Source: Rotaria sordida (Eukaryota > Rotifera > Eurotatoria > Philodinida > Philodinidae). Taken from it: a DNA stretch of 64,000 nucleotides. The notes below the pieces were generated by a model. The model saw nothing but the letters and a program-made list of their open reading frames with translations, had not been told where the DNA came from and ran no database searches. The stretch lies in the NCBI GenBank assembly GCA_905250125.1, contig CAJNOL010000024.1:238091-302090 (forward strand), given 5' to 3'. The translations under genes were made by a program, and so were the position numbers. This document shows, one piece after another, positions 11,486 to 24,506 of this stretch. Every line of letters begins with the position of its first letter. The stretch's first letter is position 1.

Positions 11486-12648
11486 TTAAAAATTTGCAAT
11501 ATTTGCATCGTTTTTAAAAGCTTGTTTTAAATGCGTTGGTAATTTTGTTAAAATAGCTCGTGCTAAATAATTTTCATTTGTATTTTTATCCGGTTTTGAA
11601 ATAATAGAATTAAAATCTACAAAATGAAAATTATCATATACAATATTGGAATCAATTATTCCATGTCGAAATTCTTTGTTCTTTTGACTTCTTTTTTTAA
11701 ATACTAATTCGCGAAGACGATGTTCTTCATACGACATTCTTTGCCAAGGTCCATCACCAACACCAATTACAAGTAGACATATATTAGGTAAATTTGTTAG
11801 TGTATAAATCAATTCAACCAATGAATTATCTGCATGAGAAATTTTTAATTCATCAGTTAATATAACTAATATAGTAAAATCTTTTCTACAATGTATACCA
11901 TATGATATAAATTGTTGTATCAATGGTGTAAAACTAGTTGGACCACTTAATACAACATTTTTTGTTTTTTCTAAATAACTAAAAATAAAATTAATAGTAA
12001 ATATTCAATACACAAATCAAAAAAAAATGTCAATAAAATTTACGCATCAAGAACACGTTGATAACTATTAAATTCTTCACCACTGCCAAGAATTGGAAAA
12101 AACGAATAATCTTTTGTTGTTTCATCACCAAATCCAAAACAATGATATTCAACCTTTGAAGTAAATATATCTTCAAATATCAAACCTAATTCACTAATAG
12201 CCTAAATTACAAAAAAAGATAATATTCTTATAAATAAAAAAAAATTCTTTTCATTTTTACTTTTTGATATGGATTATAAATTTTATTTGAATTTGTTTTA
12301 TGTAATAATTGTCCATTAAATGTTTTACGACCTTGCCATTCATTACTAGCTGAAAAATCAATACCAAATATAATACGAATACGATTAAAATAAAAATTTG
12401 TAAGAAGTTCTGTTTTTATTTGATTAATTGATCTACTAAAAATTTAGAGAAAAAAATTCATTTTTTTATTTAGTTTTTATATTTTCATACTTGTTCGTTG
12501 ATATTGGTATGAATTTAAATTGCGTATTTTCAAGATTTTTAAGAGAATCTAATTCAGCTGTTTTGTTTCGAGTATTAGTTTTATAATACTCGTATAAAAG
12601 AATATAAATAAAAAAAGCTACTAAAAAGTAAACTAAAGGAAACAACAT
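11486..12648 (-). CDS. Membrane-anchored copine/RGLG-type vWA domain protein
   Basis: The product is a vWA domain of the copine type, the kind found at the C-terminus of copines and in plant RGLG ubiquitin ligases, preceded by one hydrophobic segment. Four exons (12648-12491, 12435-12261, 12201-12044, 11978-11486) join in frame and give 327 residues. Residues 1-19 (MLFPLVYFLVAFFIYILLY) form a membrane anchor. The vWA core follows: GIDFSASNEWQGRKTFNGQL with the metal-site DxSxS-like motif, FGFGDETTKDY, LSGPTSFTPLIQQ, then VIGVGDGPWQRM and FHFVDFNSI. These are copine-domain landmarks. There are no C2 domains (copines) and no C-terminal RING (RGLG). The exact function is unknown; a membrane-tethered protein-interaction role is inference. 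Confidence 0.82.
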
Positions 12649-14708
12649 TTGTCTTCAAATGATGGCAATCAACCGTAAACACGTTTTTTATATTGAAATG
12701 GTCGAAGTATTCGACTTATTTCGTCTCGTATATTTTCAACCTAATCAACCGTGACGAAAATAATTTTTTTTTTCGTTTTAATTGATAGAAATAAATAGGA
12801 ATGATACTTAAACAATATTTTTAATTAATATTGAAAATTGAATATAACCACAATAGAGAAGCTGTCTATAAAGGGCGTCACAAATATTTTTTCATATAAT
12901 TTCACTATTAATAGACCTTTATCAAGTAAGGTTTGTTATTTTTTTGTATGACAGGTGAGCACACTGAGTTTTTATTTCTACAGACAAAACTTTAAAAGTA
13001 TTGTTTAAAACTGTTAGTATTAATAAAAATTTAGCCTTTTTGTCTATTTCTAGAAACACACTTATTTAATTATTCGAATCTTTAAATTGTCTACATCTCG
13101 AACGATCGTTTTACAGAAAAAATTTATTCTTCTATGCGTGAATAAAAAAAGCCAATCTATTGGTATCAAGTCAAAACTTAATGCAATTTAAACAGAAACC
13201 ATTCATGAATTTTTCAGTTGATAAAGTCTTGCCAATAGTGAAGTTATTTGCAGGGTGTTGCAAGAATTGGGTAGGGAAGCAATGAATCGATTGCCTACAG
13301 AGTGTGAATGTGGGTACATTTGTTCTCTTCATTTAGACCCAGTCCTGGACATAGACTAGATGATTCTTGTTCAGGCGAGACCAGAAGCAACACTTCACAA
13401 CATAAACGTGCAGAATAGACGAAGTATTAGTGAATTTAAAAAAGTAATAAATCTCTAAGAAGGAAAATATTGGAAGTCATGCAAGATGTTTCGATCTTAT
13501 TGATACTGGTAGAAAATGATATTGCATTTTTCATTAGTACATAGCGTGAAACTAGTACCAAAACTTTTTTTTTTACTAGAACCAAATCAAAACAATTGCT
13601 ATTCAACGTCATATAGATAATCTTGATGAATGATATTATCACGACTTGATAAATGTAATGGAATATTTACATAGTTTGTCATTTACAGTTACTAAAACGA
13701 GTAAATGACACAATTATTTCTTTCTTTTCTTATCTCTTGACTAGGGCATGGCCTATGCTAAAAATAAAAAATTTCGTATTAGCTGAAATTTTGCACATAT
13801 TTTTCTTTTTGACCTTTCTATAACACGCCGATTGGAAGATTTTTTTTTGTTAAAGTTAAACGAATTTAGCAACGGGGAGAATGAACATTTTTTAGAAATT
13901 GGTAAGCAAAAAATGAAAGTTTTCCAATATTGGGGAGGGAATAACTCCTCCCCGCCGAGAGGTAACTGGGAATTTTCTAAGAAGAATGCACACTAGGAGG
14001 AAAATAATTTTTTGTTTCGCGAAAAGGTTTTTTATCTGTACCCCCTCCAGATATTGTTGACCAAGGTGGGGTACACAGGTACTCTCTCTCCTGCTCAGGA
14101 CATCCCTGCCTATTTAAAGTTAAAAAAACAACATCTATCATAAATTTTTGTTTTATTACAATTTTGTACTATTAATGAATGAAAACTAAACAGTATCTTA
14201 GAATTACCATATATAAAGCAATAGTTATTCAGTACATAATCTTTATTTAAGTCAAAAAATTAGTATTCTACGATCATATTATTATCTTTTCTTGCCACTT
14301 GATCTTTAATAAGATTACAAGAATATAAAATCAACACAATCAAATTTACTTTTTAAAATATCTAACATGTCATATTTTATTTAATATAACAATAGATAGA
14401 CAAACTCTCATTCATCATAACTTCAAATAGACGTTATCATTTTGACAAGGCAATATTCGTCCTTCGCACATATTTACCATCTATTTCTCAGGCGAATAAT
14501 CAAGTCAAGTGTTATTTGCATATGATCATCTATGACATATAGAATTTTTTTTACACATATATAAATCTTCTTATCACTGATTACTCAATCTTGAAGAAGT
14601 TTTTTTTTTGCTTTCTTTTCACACGGTCGTCATAGTTAATCTGTATTTCTTTTGTCAAAAAAAAAAACAAAACAATTCGCGCCGGAGAAACAGACACCGA
14701 TCGAAAAC

Positions 14709-14743
<35 letters not shown>

Positions 14744-15139
14744 CAAAAAAACGTTAGACAAAACAAAAAAAGCTCAATTCTACAATTTTAAAAATCTGAT
14801 GTATACAAGCATAATCTATATACATGAAAGTAACAATGATGTTTATTTATATATACAAGAATTTATGAAAAAAAATAATAAATACAAAGAAGAATGACAT
14901 ATAACAACATTTTGTTTTTTCCTCTATTTGTCTCAATAATAATAATACTAATTTATATAAAAAAAAAAAAAAAAAAAAACAAATATCGACGATTGTTTAT
15001 ATGGAAAGATGACTAAACAAATAGAAGAAACACAAAACGATATATGTAGTTGATTTTGTATTTGTTTTTTTTTTCAAAAAACTGTTAACATCACTGTTTG
15101 TTGCACGCGGGTCTAATTGAATATTCTTGATTTATTTTT
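12649..15139. other. Intergenic region with low-complexity DNA
   Basis: No gene is seen. The stretch contains an AAT trinucleotide microsatellite near 14709-14741, which creates poly-Asn and poly-Tyr shadow frames on the two strands, and an A-rich run near 14960-14980. A GC-rich patch near 13925-14110 (repeated CTCC/GGGG blocks) may be an old repeat, but I could not match it elsewhere in the window. Confidence 0.6.
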
Positions 15140-15761
15140 TTATTTTTTTAAATATTCTGATTCATCTATATTTTCATCATCCCAACCATTATCTTTAATC
15201 ATATGTACAAGTTCAATTATAAATTTTCCTTCTTTATATTTTTGACTTGATTCAAAAGCATGTTCCTTGAAAAAGAAAACATAATAATAAATTATTTTTT
15301 TTACAAATATAAAAAGAAAAAGCCAAAAGATATTTACATATTTCCAACCAAGTAATGTTTTGCAGCAATCACAATATATATCAGCTACTTCATGAAGACC
15401 CGTAAGCAATACTCGTTCTTCAGCAGCACTTGTATTTACATTAACACTTAAAAAGAAAAGACCAAAAATAGAAAAAAAAACAAGCTCGAATATTTAAACA
15501 AAAAATACATACACTGAATTGAATAGATACGCTCGTCCTTGACTACCTTGAAATGACTGAAAACAAAACAAAAAAAAAAAAAAAATTAATATTATCGATA
15601 AATTTAATTTATTTTTATACTTTAGAAATAAGTTCATCATGACTTGCTAATTGAGCTCGGCAATGAAGACATGAATAAATTCGATGAGTTTTAGTTGGCA
15701 AATAAAATTGAAATAATTTGCCCAACGTTTTTGAACCGCCATGATGATTTTTTTTCACCAT
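15140..15761 (-). CDS. YPEL5: Yippee-like zinc-binding protein (YPEL5 type)
   Basis: This is a small conserved Yippee protein. In animals YPEL5 binds RanBPM and associates with the CTLH ubiquitin ligase complex. Four exons (15761-15621, 15556-15513, 15446-15338, 15265-15140) give 139 residues. The start [20 protein letters not shown] is nearly the same as YPEL5 of other animals. The two zinc-binding pairs are visible as [10 protein letters not shown] and [20 protein letters not shown], and [17 protein letters not shown] closes the domain. A C-terminal tail of about 14 residues, rich in Asp and Glu ([13 protein letters not shown]), extends beyond the usual end just after the final Trp. The strong conservation fixes both start and splice sites. 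Confidence 0.96.
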
Positions 15762-18700
15762 TTTTCGGCGAATCTATAATCGACAATAGAAATTAAATAA
15801 AAATAATAATTCCATTATTCTATATATATATGTAATTAAACATGCATAGAAAAGAAAATAAAAAGAAGAAAAAGACATGTCGATCTATGTGGATCATTAA
15901 AAAAAGAAAAAGACGAAGAAGACACGAACATCACGTGTTTTTTTCCTCTATTAATTCCTTCTTCTATATGGTTACATACTGTTCGTCTTGACTTGCATTT
16001 TCTTCATTCAGCTTTATAGAACAATGATATAGTCTATCAAGAAAGGAAGTAGAACACTCTTAGGGAATATGAATAACTTCTGACTTATTAACAGAATAGA
16101 CAACCATGAAAAAAATAAATATATATTTATACAAGGCTATTCTATATCCTTTTCTTCCTGTATTAGTCGTTTTCTTTTTTTTACTAATTCCTTAACCTCA
16201 TCATGTACATACAAATCGTATCGTTTATATTTTTCTTTTGACTTCGTTTTTTTTTTCTTTTTCACACATATTTATATTCACTCATGAAAGGTATCATCAA
16301 TAGTTTGATGACAAGACACAACTACTTATCTATCTGTCTACTCTGTCTCTCCTCCCGCCAAACTATTATAATAAACAACACGAATTTAATGACCCCTACA
16401 TCTATGTCACAACTGCAAAGATCTAATCGATCACTGAACTCTCATATAAGCAAAAGAAAATGACTAGCAATAAAACTTGATTGAGCGTATCCAATTTGGT
16501 CTCTTGCTTTTTTTTTCTATTAACTACTATTCCTGATCTAGATTTGTACTTATTACGTAATAGAACAAATACAGATGTATGTTCATCAGTATGGCGCATA
16601 CAAAAATTATTATAAATATATTTGTTGTGTCTCCTTATCCACTCTTTAATCCGATAATGATGAGCAGCTTGCATAACTCTACTGGTAAATTTGACAATGT
16701 AATTATAAAAAAAAAAAAAAAAAAATTTTACGAAAGGTTGCATCTTCATGTTTGTTAATCACTTGTTCATCAACTCATTGAAGGACAATGCCGTCTAGAG
16801 ATGTTGATCTACATATGCACGACATTTACTCAAAGTTTTGATAAGACAATAAAACAAAACTAAATAAGAATAACTCGATCGACTGGTCAAGCAGGGGGCT
16901 AAATATACAAACGTATCACTGACGCGACAAAGATATTTATCTCTTCTTTTTGCTCTCAATGAAACATCATCAACACTCTTGTCAAAGATTGAACAAATGA
17001 ATCTATATAATTAAACATAAATGTGTAAAAATAACTTACAACCGATAGAAATGTCCAACAGCTTGCCACTCCGATAGTTAAACGAAAGTTTTAATTAATC
17101 CAAAAAAAACAAAACTTCTTTGTAATAATAAATAAAATTCTAGAAAAAATAAATAAAAGACAAATTTAAGGATATATAATGTTTTACTGAAATAATTAAA
17201 TATTAGTATGAAGTCTTTTATATAAATGTACATATATATATATATAGATTACATCACAAATCAATGATAATTCAAATGATATATGTTCGATGATACAAGT
17301 ACTACTATATTCTTTTTCTCTTTCTCTTCTATACCTTCTCCGGAGACAATATGACCGCAATCGACAGACAAGTAAATTGATGAACATGAGGCGAGACAAA
17401 CCTTGATGTGGTTATAATATAAGACTAGTTTTCTTTTTTCTCTGTAGTTTCGACTAGAATTTTTTTTTCTTCTCCGTACGTAAAGTACTAGTAACGAATT
17501 AATGTTTCCCTATAGTACAATGATAGCCGTTATGATAAAATATATTCTATCTTTTTATTTCCGGTTCTTGTCATGGGACTTATCGGAAGATGACTTGCAT
17601 TATGTACTTCTACATAACTAGCTTTTGTCAACGAGTAATATAATGTACATAAATAGGAGTCGTGATTTATGATGAATGAAAAACAGTAGGATTTCCGGGA
17701 GAGTTAAAAGAATCTAATGTGTTGCTTTTCTTTCTGTTTTTTTTTCTTTTCTATGAAAAAAAAGGAGATGTCTAGTAATTCTGATACATATGTTAAAACA
17801 TATGCCATTGATTCTAATTAACGAAAAGATAAAGACATCGGCAGTCTAGTAGAAGTAAAGACATACAAACAAGTAGGCGAGAGAATGGGATTGACACTAT
17901 TCTCTATATTGTATGTGTATATTTACATGGCTCTCTTTCCCTCGTTTTGTTCTACTTCTTTTCTTTCGCTTGTCTCTTTCTCTGCATTAGGTCTCGATTT
18001 TTTTTCACCTCTTCGAATAACTTTTTTTTCTTTTTTTCATCTCTATGACATAAGGCAAAATAGGAGTCAATGAGGACCGATATATACCGCGGTGTTTTAT
18101 TATAACTATAACTATGATTATAAGTAGATGTTTCTATTTCTATTCTCTTTTAATAATACAACTATATATAGAAGCATATGCGAATATTGTTATTTAAAGA
18201 TAATTTCAATAAATCAAGGTCAATATATAACTTTTCTTTTTGTAATGTTAAAAAGCAGCTGTTCAAAAGTAATAATTAAGTCATCGCTGAGAATAAGATG
18301 TGTGTTCTGTTGCCAACTCTTCTATTTTTTTTTCAAGTACTCTACATAGATTGAATTGACACTAACACCAATGCATTTTTTAATATAGATGAAAATGAAA
18401 CGATTGAAGTCGTTAAAAAAAATTCGTTTATGAACAAGAACTTAAAATTCAAATCAAGCAGGAGAATAATTACCTTTTTTGTTCGAAATCGTGCTTGTAG
18501 TTTGACAAACTGTATAGATTGACAAATCGATAGACACAAAAAAAAGAAAGAAATTAGGAGTGTGTTGTGTTATTTTCCTCTCTTGCTTGGTATTTTTTTA
18601 TTTTTCTTAGTTGCCGTCAATATGGTTATTTTTGTTCGAGTTCTTGTTATTATTGTTGATTATGGCCAAATCTTCTTGAGTTGTTGTGTTTCTGTTTCTG

Positions 18701-19924
18701 TTGTTGAGAAAAGAAAAGGGTTGCTTGAGCATCTGAAACGCAAAAAAAACAACATCCTCCGCCTGACGTTCGTCTCGCAAAAAACTGCGCCACTCACATA
18801 GTGAAAAAAAATGCGCCTTACAAACGTACCCCGATCAGCTGCTGCTGCTGCTGCTGCTTTTCTCTATCGTCTTTTCGTCCTGTCTTTTTTTTTCTCGTTT
18901 CTTTCTTTCTTTCTTTCTTTCTTTCTCTTCTCCTTTACATCTTCTACTACGACCCTACTCATGTGATGACGCTCACGCGCAATCGTAACCCTTATTGTTG
19001 CGATGTTTTATATGACGATATTGATAGTCAGCTCAAAAAAAGAACCCTAAGAAAAAGAAAAGACTAAAAGAACAAATAAATAAAAAAAAAGTCATCTGTC
19101 ATGAATATACGCAATTTATTTGAATGAAATATTCTAGGTCTATTACTATTTAAATATCCGTAAAATGAATAGATTTAATGTGTCACAAATGTCTATAATT
19201 AACGCGCATGTTGATAAGTAAACTAATAGATGATGGACGTCTCATAACAACTTGAGATATTTAATGCATTGAAAATTAGTCAAGCGACAATAAAACGGTT
19301 TCAAAAACATTATTTATACGAAATCAATGATTCTCAATTTAATTTCGTGCCCTTTATACAAATCTAACATAAACACCTATATGTAGGTGACATATATATA
19401 TTTGTTCACATTGAAATCAAACAGCGAAAGAATATTATGCTGGGACAATAAGCATACCTATATAGTATATATGCAAAATCATGCTTCGGTTCATTTTACA
19501 TCATCAAATGTATAGCCTTTTGTCTATTGTTGATGTTCGTATTACACGTATATATATATATATACAATAAATAATTATGTGATGGGACAAAATATATATG
19601 TATGTAGATGATGTAATTGACAGCATGTTCTCTATATAATTTTTTTTTCGCATAGATATTATTAGTAAACGAGATAAGATAAAGAAATGTATGCTTTATT
19701 TAGACTTTCCTTTTTTATATTGCGAACAAGTTAAAAATGATATATATTACCTGTTAATGAAAAAAAAAATTTCTGAACAATGAGATTAATGTTTATCATA
19801 GAAGGCTATGTGATAAAATGTCGTTAAATAAATATACTTCATAATTTATAAGAAAAAAAAAAAGAAAAAAAAAGCAATCATGCATAAAAATTATATGATT
19901 CAATCAGAGCGTTGTATCATATAA
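15762..19924. other. Long intergenic region without recognisable genes
   Basis: About 4.2 kb separates the divergently transcribed YPEL5-like and galactosyltransferase-like genes, so it holds both promoters. It is AT-rich with simple repeats: a CTG run near 18839-18857, a TTTC run near 18899-18928 and AT-dinucleotide runs near 17228 and 19550. The short open frames (for example at 16423, 18562 and 18801) are biased by these repeats and show no family resemblance. Confidence 0.6.
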
Positions 19925-21054
19925 ATGTTATTTTGTTGTCGATCGTATCGTCGTCATTCAAGACTTTTTGGTCGATGTTATTATATAGTTATTTTTTCAT
20001 GTTTGATTGGACTTAGTTGGTCTATCTTTAACAATTTTTATTTTAATCGAAATGATAACAATCTTAATGAACAGAAATCACCATTGATTTTCTGTTTTGT
20101 ACTTAGTGAAAATGATCGTCATTTAACATCATCACGAGCTATTGTATATAGTTGGGGTAAACGATGTGATAGATTTTATTTTATTACACGTCTTCAAAAT
20201 ACTAGTATTGAATTAATGATGTTAGAAAATTTTCAAGTTACATCTGATATAATATCAAATACAATAAATAAAAATACATTCGATGTTCTCTCATATCTTC
20301 AAGATGCAGAATTATTTTCATCATATCATTGGTTTTTACGTGCAAGTGATGATTCATTTGTTATTATACCAAATCTTCGACGACTCATTATTCAATTAGA
20401 TAATAAACAAGAAGAATATCGTCCATTAGCTTATGTTGGTGATGTTGAACAAATGTATGAAAAATATCATATAGCAACAACTGGATCAGTTATGTTATTT
20501 AATCGATTAGCAATAAATCGTTTAACTTTAATAGATGATGTCGAAGATAATAAATATGAATCAGAAAGACAACGATGCCTAACAAATATGATCTATGATC
20601 ATGAATTTATTAGATGTATGAAAAAAATTCAAATTACAATAAATCCTATGAATGATAATTTAATACTTTCACAAAATTTATCAACATATAAAATGGATAA
20701 ACGATTAAAGGTAAAATAGAAATAAGAAAAATAATCTTCTAACATATGCTTACGGCCATACCACGTTGAATACACCAGTTCTCGTCCGATCACTGAAGTT
20801 AAGCAACGTCGGGCTCGGTTAGTACTTGGATGGGTGACCGCCTGGGAATACCGAGTGTCGTAAGCTTTTTGTTTTTGTTTTTTTTTGCATAATCTTTTTC
20901 TTTTTCGATATTATTAAATCAACTCTTTTTTTTATGATAGGATACATGTTGCAGTCCAAATACTGTTGCTTTTCGTGCAAGCAATGAAACAGACATGTAT
21001 AAATTTGAATTTCTTTATCATAGACTTGATGCATTATCAAAAATAAATAAATAA
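19925..21054 (+). CDS. Core-1 beta-1,3-galactosyltransferase-like protein (C1GALT1 family)
   Basis: This is a type II Golgi-membrane glycosyltransferase of the C1GALT1/GT31 family, whose best-known member adds galactose to GalNAc-Ser/Thr to make the core-1 O-glycan. Two exons (19925-20710 and 20941-21054) join in phase 0 and give 299 residues. A short basic tail precedes a membrane anchor at about residues 19-36. The catalytic domain shows FCFVLSENDRHLTSSRAIVYS, then WFLRASDDSFVIIPNLRRLI, and exon 2 carries the family CCS motif (DTCCSPNTVAFRASNETDMY). The metal-binding motif that is usually DDD reads SDD (D142, D143), and the usual Gly-Gly of the acceptor region reads TTGSVMLFN, so activity is uncertain; it could be a divergent paralogue or a chaperone-like (Cosmc) relative. 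The intron contains a 5S rRNA gene. Confidence 0.85.
20748..20866 (+). rRNA. 5S ribosomal RNA gene, intronic
   Basis: This is a complete 119-base 5S rRNA. The ends pair (GCTTACGGC with GTCGTAAGC). The internal Pol III control region is intact: box A AAGTTAAGCAACG, an intermediate element around TTAGTACTTGGATGG, and box C GGGTGACCGCCTGGGAATAC. A run of Ts follows at once as terminator. It sits in the sense orientation within the 230-base intron of the galactosyltransferase-like gene. The 8-base direct repeat ATAATCTT (20731-20738 and 20889-20896) brackets the 5S unit and its T-rich tail. Without that unit the intron would be 72 bases, the usual size here. Confidence 0.95.
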
Positions 21055-21167
21055 TGATGTTGATTTTTTTTTATTGTATTTATACGAAAAGAAAATAAAG
21101 AAATAGAAGATAAAACACAATAGCAAGATAATTATTGCACTGCTAAATAGTCTATGAATTGTTTTCA

Positions 21168-21674
21168 TTATTTATCATTTGTTTTTTTGTTTGTAGTAAT
21201 TGGTGGTAATGTTGGTACAGATTGTAATCGAGATGGTATTTTTTGATTGTGTTGATAAATTTTTGAAGGATTATGTAAATTTATATTATATTTTGTAGAA
21301 GGTGATGTCGATCGATGAACTGATCGACTTGATGAAGTAATAGACTAAAATATAAGACAATAAATAAATATAAAAGATAAAGAGATTTTCAACTTTACAG
21401 GTATATTCTGTGATGATTTTGAATATTGTTGAAGATATCTTTGATAATGTGGATCATAAAAATAAACAGATTGTGTTACTGGAGATGCTTTATACCACTG
21501 AGCAGGTTTATTATATTCACGTAAAATTCGTCCATAATCTCTTCCATGTTTTCGTCGAATTTGATCTTGAACAAGTTGTGCATGTAATTTATCAACATAA
21601 TGCTGTGTATTTTCATTCATATTATTATCCTTTGTTGGTTCTTCAGGTGTATTCATATCTAAAGTTGTTGTCAT
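21168..21674 (-). CDS. Unrecognised small protein, two exons
   Basis: I do not recognise this family. Exons 21674-21399 (92 codons) and 21344-21168 join in phase 0 across a 54-base GT-AG intron and give 150 residues. The first half is charged and probably helical (HYVDKLHAQLVQDQIRRKHG), followed by an aromatic segment (REYNKPAQWYKASPVTQS, then VYFYDPHYQRYLQQYS). The second exon is Ser/Thr/Pro/Lys-rich and probably disordered. No signal peptide or membrane segment is visible. It converges on the galactosyltransferase-like gene with about 110 bases between stop codons. The intron size, intact frame and non-repetitive first exon support a real gene. Confidence 0.6.
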
Positions 21675-24506
21675 TACTTTTTTTTTCTGCTTATAAGAAA
21701 TAAAAAAGTCAAGAATATGTAAACGACAATAGTGACAACTACATCATCTTATAATTGCGGATGTTGCTTTATATGTCTCCCACTCATCATTTTACAACCC
21801 TGATGACGTTAGTAAGAAAAAAAATAGTGAAATAAAATATATGAGAGACAATATAAATGAGGAAGAAAAAGTAAGAAAAAAAAAGCCATCTGATAAGAAT
21901 GAAAAAAAAACGATAATTTAAGTGTTATATTACTAAAAAACAGATGAAGTTGAGATGATTCAAATAAAACTTAAAATTTGTTATAGAACAATTATTGTTG
22001 ACATATACAGACAAATAGAAACTCTTAATATTACTGTTTTTTATCGATTGACAACATGTTCATTCGTAATTTTTTTTTTCCAATGAAAATAAAAAACGTG
22101 CGATAAATGAATGGAATTTATCATATAAAGAAAGAAAAATCAACGTTCTACTACTACCTTACTCCTTGTTAAAGATTAAAATGCAATCAATAGACATACA
22201 CTTGAAAAGAAAAAGTGTTTTTTTTCTTTTTTTTTTTTCGATATGAAAAAAAAGAAAATAATTCTTGTAAAGACCTTTAATAAAAAAATAAGAATGTCAA
22301 AATAATCATAACAAGTATGAATAATTTATTAGAAGTAGTACCTTTAACAATATGTATTAGTTATCAATAAATTTCATTGAAATATAAATTCAAGGTGTTT
22401 TACTTTCATATGATCGTTGAACACTCGTAGTAAGAATATTTTTCTTTTAAAGAAAATGAGGGGGAAAAAATAATAAATCATTTAATAAGAATGTTTTCTT
22501 TGTACATAGTTACAACTTCAATACTTATATTGAGCGTAATGTAGGCAAAGTTGAAATTGATTTCAATATAGATCAGTCTCATATTGATAATGTTTTAAAT
22601 CAAGTCAATTTTTTCATCTTCACACATTCATCCTTTCTCAACAATAGTTTGTTAATGATTTTATCCAAGAAATTTTTATTATTTTGCAGATGTTAACTAA
22701 CAACATTTATTCATCGAGTATAAATAAAAAGTAATTGAAGTTTTGAGATAGATAACAGAGCTCCTGACAGAAGAGTAAATATTTTTGTTCTATATTGTTC
22801 TGAAGAACACAGCAGGAGATGATAGAACTTTCTGAAAAGCCTTTGTTCTTGATTAATAAAATCACATACATATTGTGCAATCAAATCGTGCATTCTTTTC
22901 TCTATGCTTCACTTAAAAGTTTTATTTGATACGAAAACAATGACTCAGATTTTCTGTAATAATTTTGTCATTTGTAATATGTACGTATACTCATTCAAAT
23001 GATTTGTACCATTTGAAGAATTATAACTAAATATTCTTTGTTTTTCACAAATATGTCAAATAACATAACCGTGAATTTGTTTCCATTTCTGGAAATCGGA
23101 ACACTTTTCAAAATACAGTTTTTAAATTTACCGACTCGTTATGAGTTATTTGATAAAATGTTAACCTTATTTTTCAGCAAATACATGATTTTCTTAGAGC
23201 AACATGCCTAAGTTGTGGCCAACAATGCACGAACAAAAGGAGTAATTTCACCTGAAGATGAAGCAATTTCCGAAAGAGATATGCTTGAAAACAATAATGA
23301 AAAAGTAAATATACTAGCTGAACCTATATTCAGAATAGCATTTTTCTCCATTAGAACAAATGCAAACCTTTACTTCATTCGGATGAAAGTATTATTGTTG
23401 AATGTATAATTCAATTGAAATTTTGTAATAGGATTTCTTTTCCACAAAGAATAATCAATACCGTAACCATTCAGGTCTGCTATTTCAACTGAAAATCTAC
23501 AATTTTTGGCATAATTCGTATTGAACCATCTATCCTGTTCTGTTAAGAGTTCAGATAGATAATATATATGGTACAGTATATTTCCGATTATTTTTAGTGG
23601 AATAAATAAACAAAAGTCATCAATTGGAATGAAAATATTTACAAAAGACATTATAAATAATTCTAATCAAGTTTTTATCTTATAAATGAAAGTTCGATAA
23701 TATTGAACTAGAATTTGATTCATATATTCTATTTTTATCAAGTAACTGTGAAAATCACTAAATAAATAGAATCCTTTTCAATAGTAGAAATAATTATTAT
23801 CAGTCACGAAGAGAGATTTTATTTATGCTTTTCTCTAAAAACAAAAAAACAATTTCTTTATAATACATTAAACTTTTATTCGAAAGAATAAAAATACGAT
23901 GATCTCACACTATCAATATATATTTAAGAGTGTGATTTTATGATTGGCCAATTAAACAAAATTACTAGATATCTACCGTAAACGATCACATACGATTTTA
24001 AATTATATATTTATTAAAATAATTATAGACTATCAGAATCATATAGCAAACAGTCATTATATTCTTCTTGATTAGACATACGCGGAACCGGAATTAGATT
24101 ACATTTACTTAAAGCCATAACCGTAATCACCAGAAAAGAAGCTATCGGAACTGGGACCAAAAAAAAACCATAGTTCCGCACATCTATATTCTGGACTTCC
24201 GTTTAGCAATTAACGATCTATCTTTTTAATTATTACCTTTTTAGAGATTCATCGATGACTAATTTTAAGTCACTTCCATAAATGATGACATTATATTGAA
24301 CTAATATTTTTTTTTTATTGTCATTTATCGATTATATCTATTATTTATTTTCAATCTTTTTTTCTCAATATTATTTAATTCTCCTATAAAATCATAAGGA
24401 GATTCGTTTTTTTATTCACATTGACACACAAAGAATTTTAAAAAAATATTTCTAATTGTTATACTTAAATTTAAATACAATAAAACAAAAAGGAATATTT
24501 ATTTAT
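21675..24506. other. Intergenic region, no recognised gene
   Basis: The first part is very AT-rich. Between about 22700 and 23660 composition is more balanced, and open frames occur on both strands (22711-22893 minus, 23215-23409 plus, 23370-23651 minus). None matches a family I know and none has clear splice partners. This could be a decayed gene or element. Confidence 0.5.

Noticed and set aside
14652..14897. Poly-Asn protein frame
   Set aside because: It is produced by an AAT microsatellite; the opposite strand gives a poly-Tyr frame in the same place.
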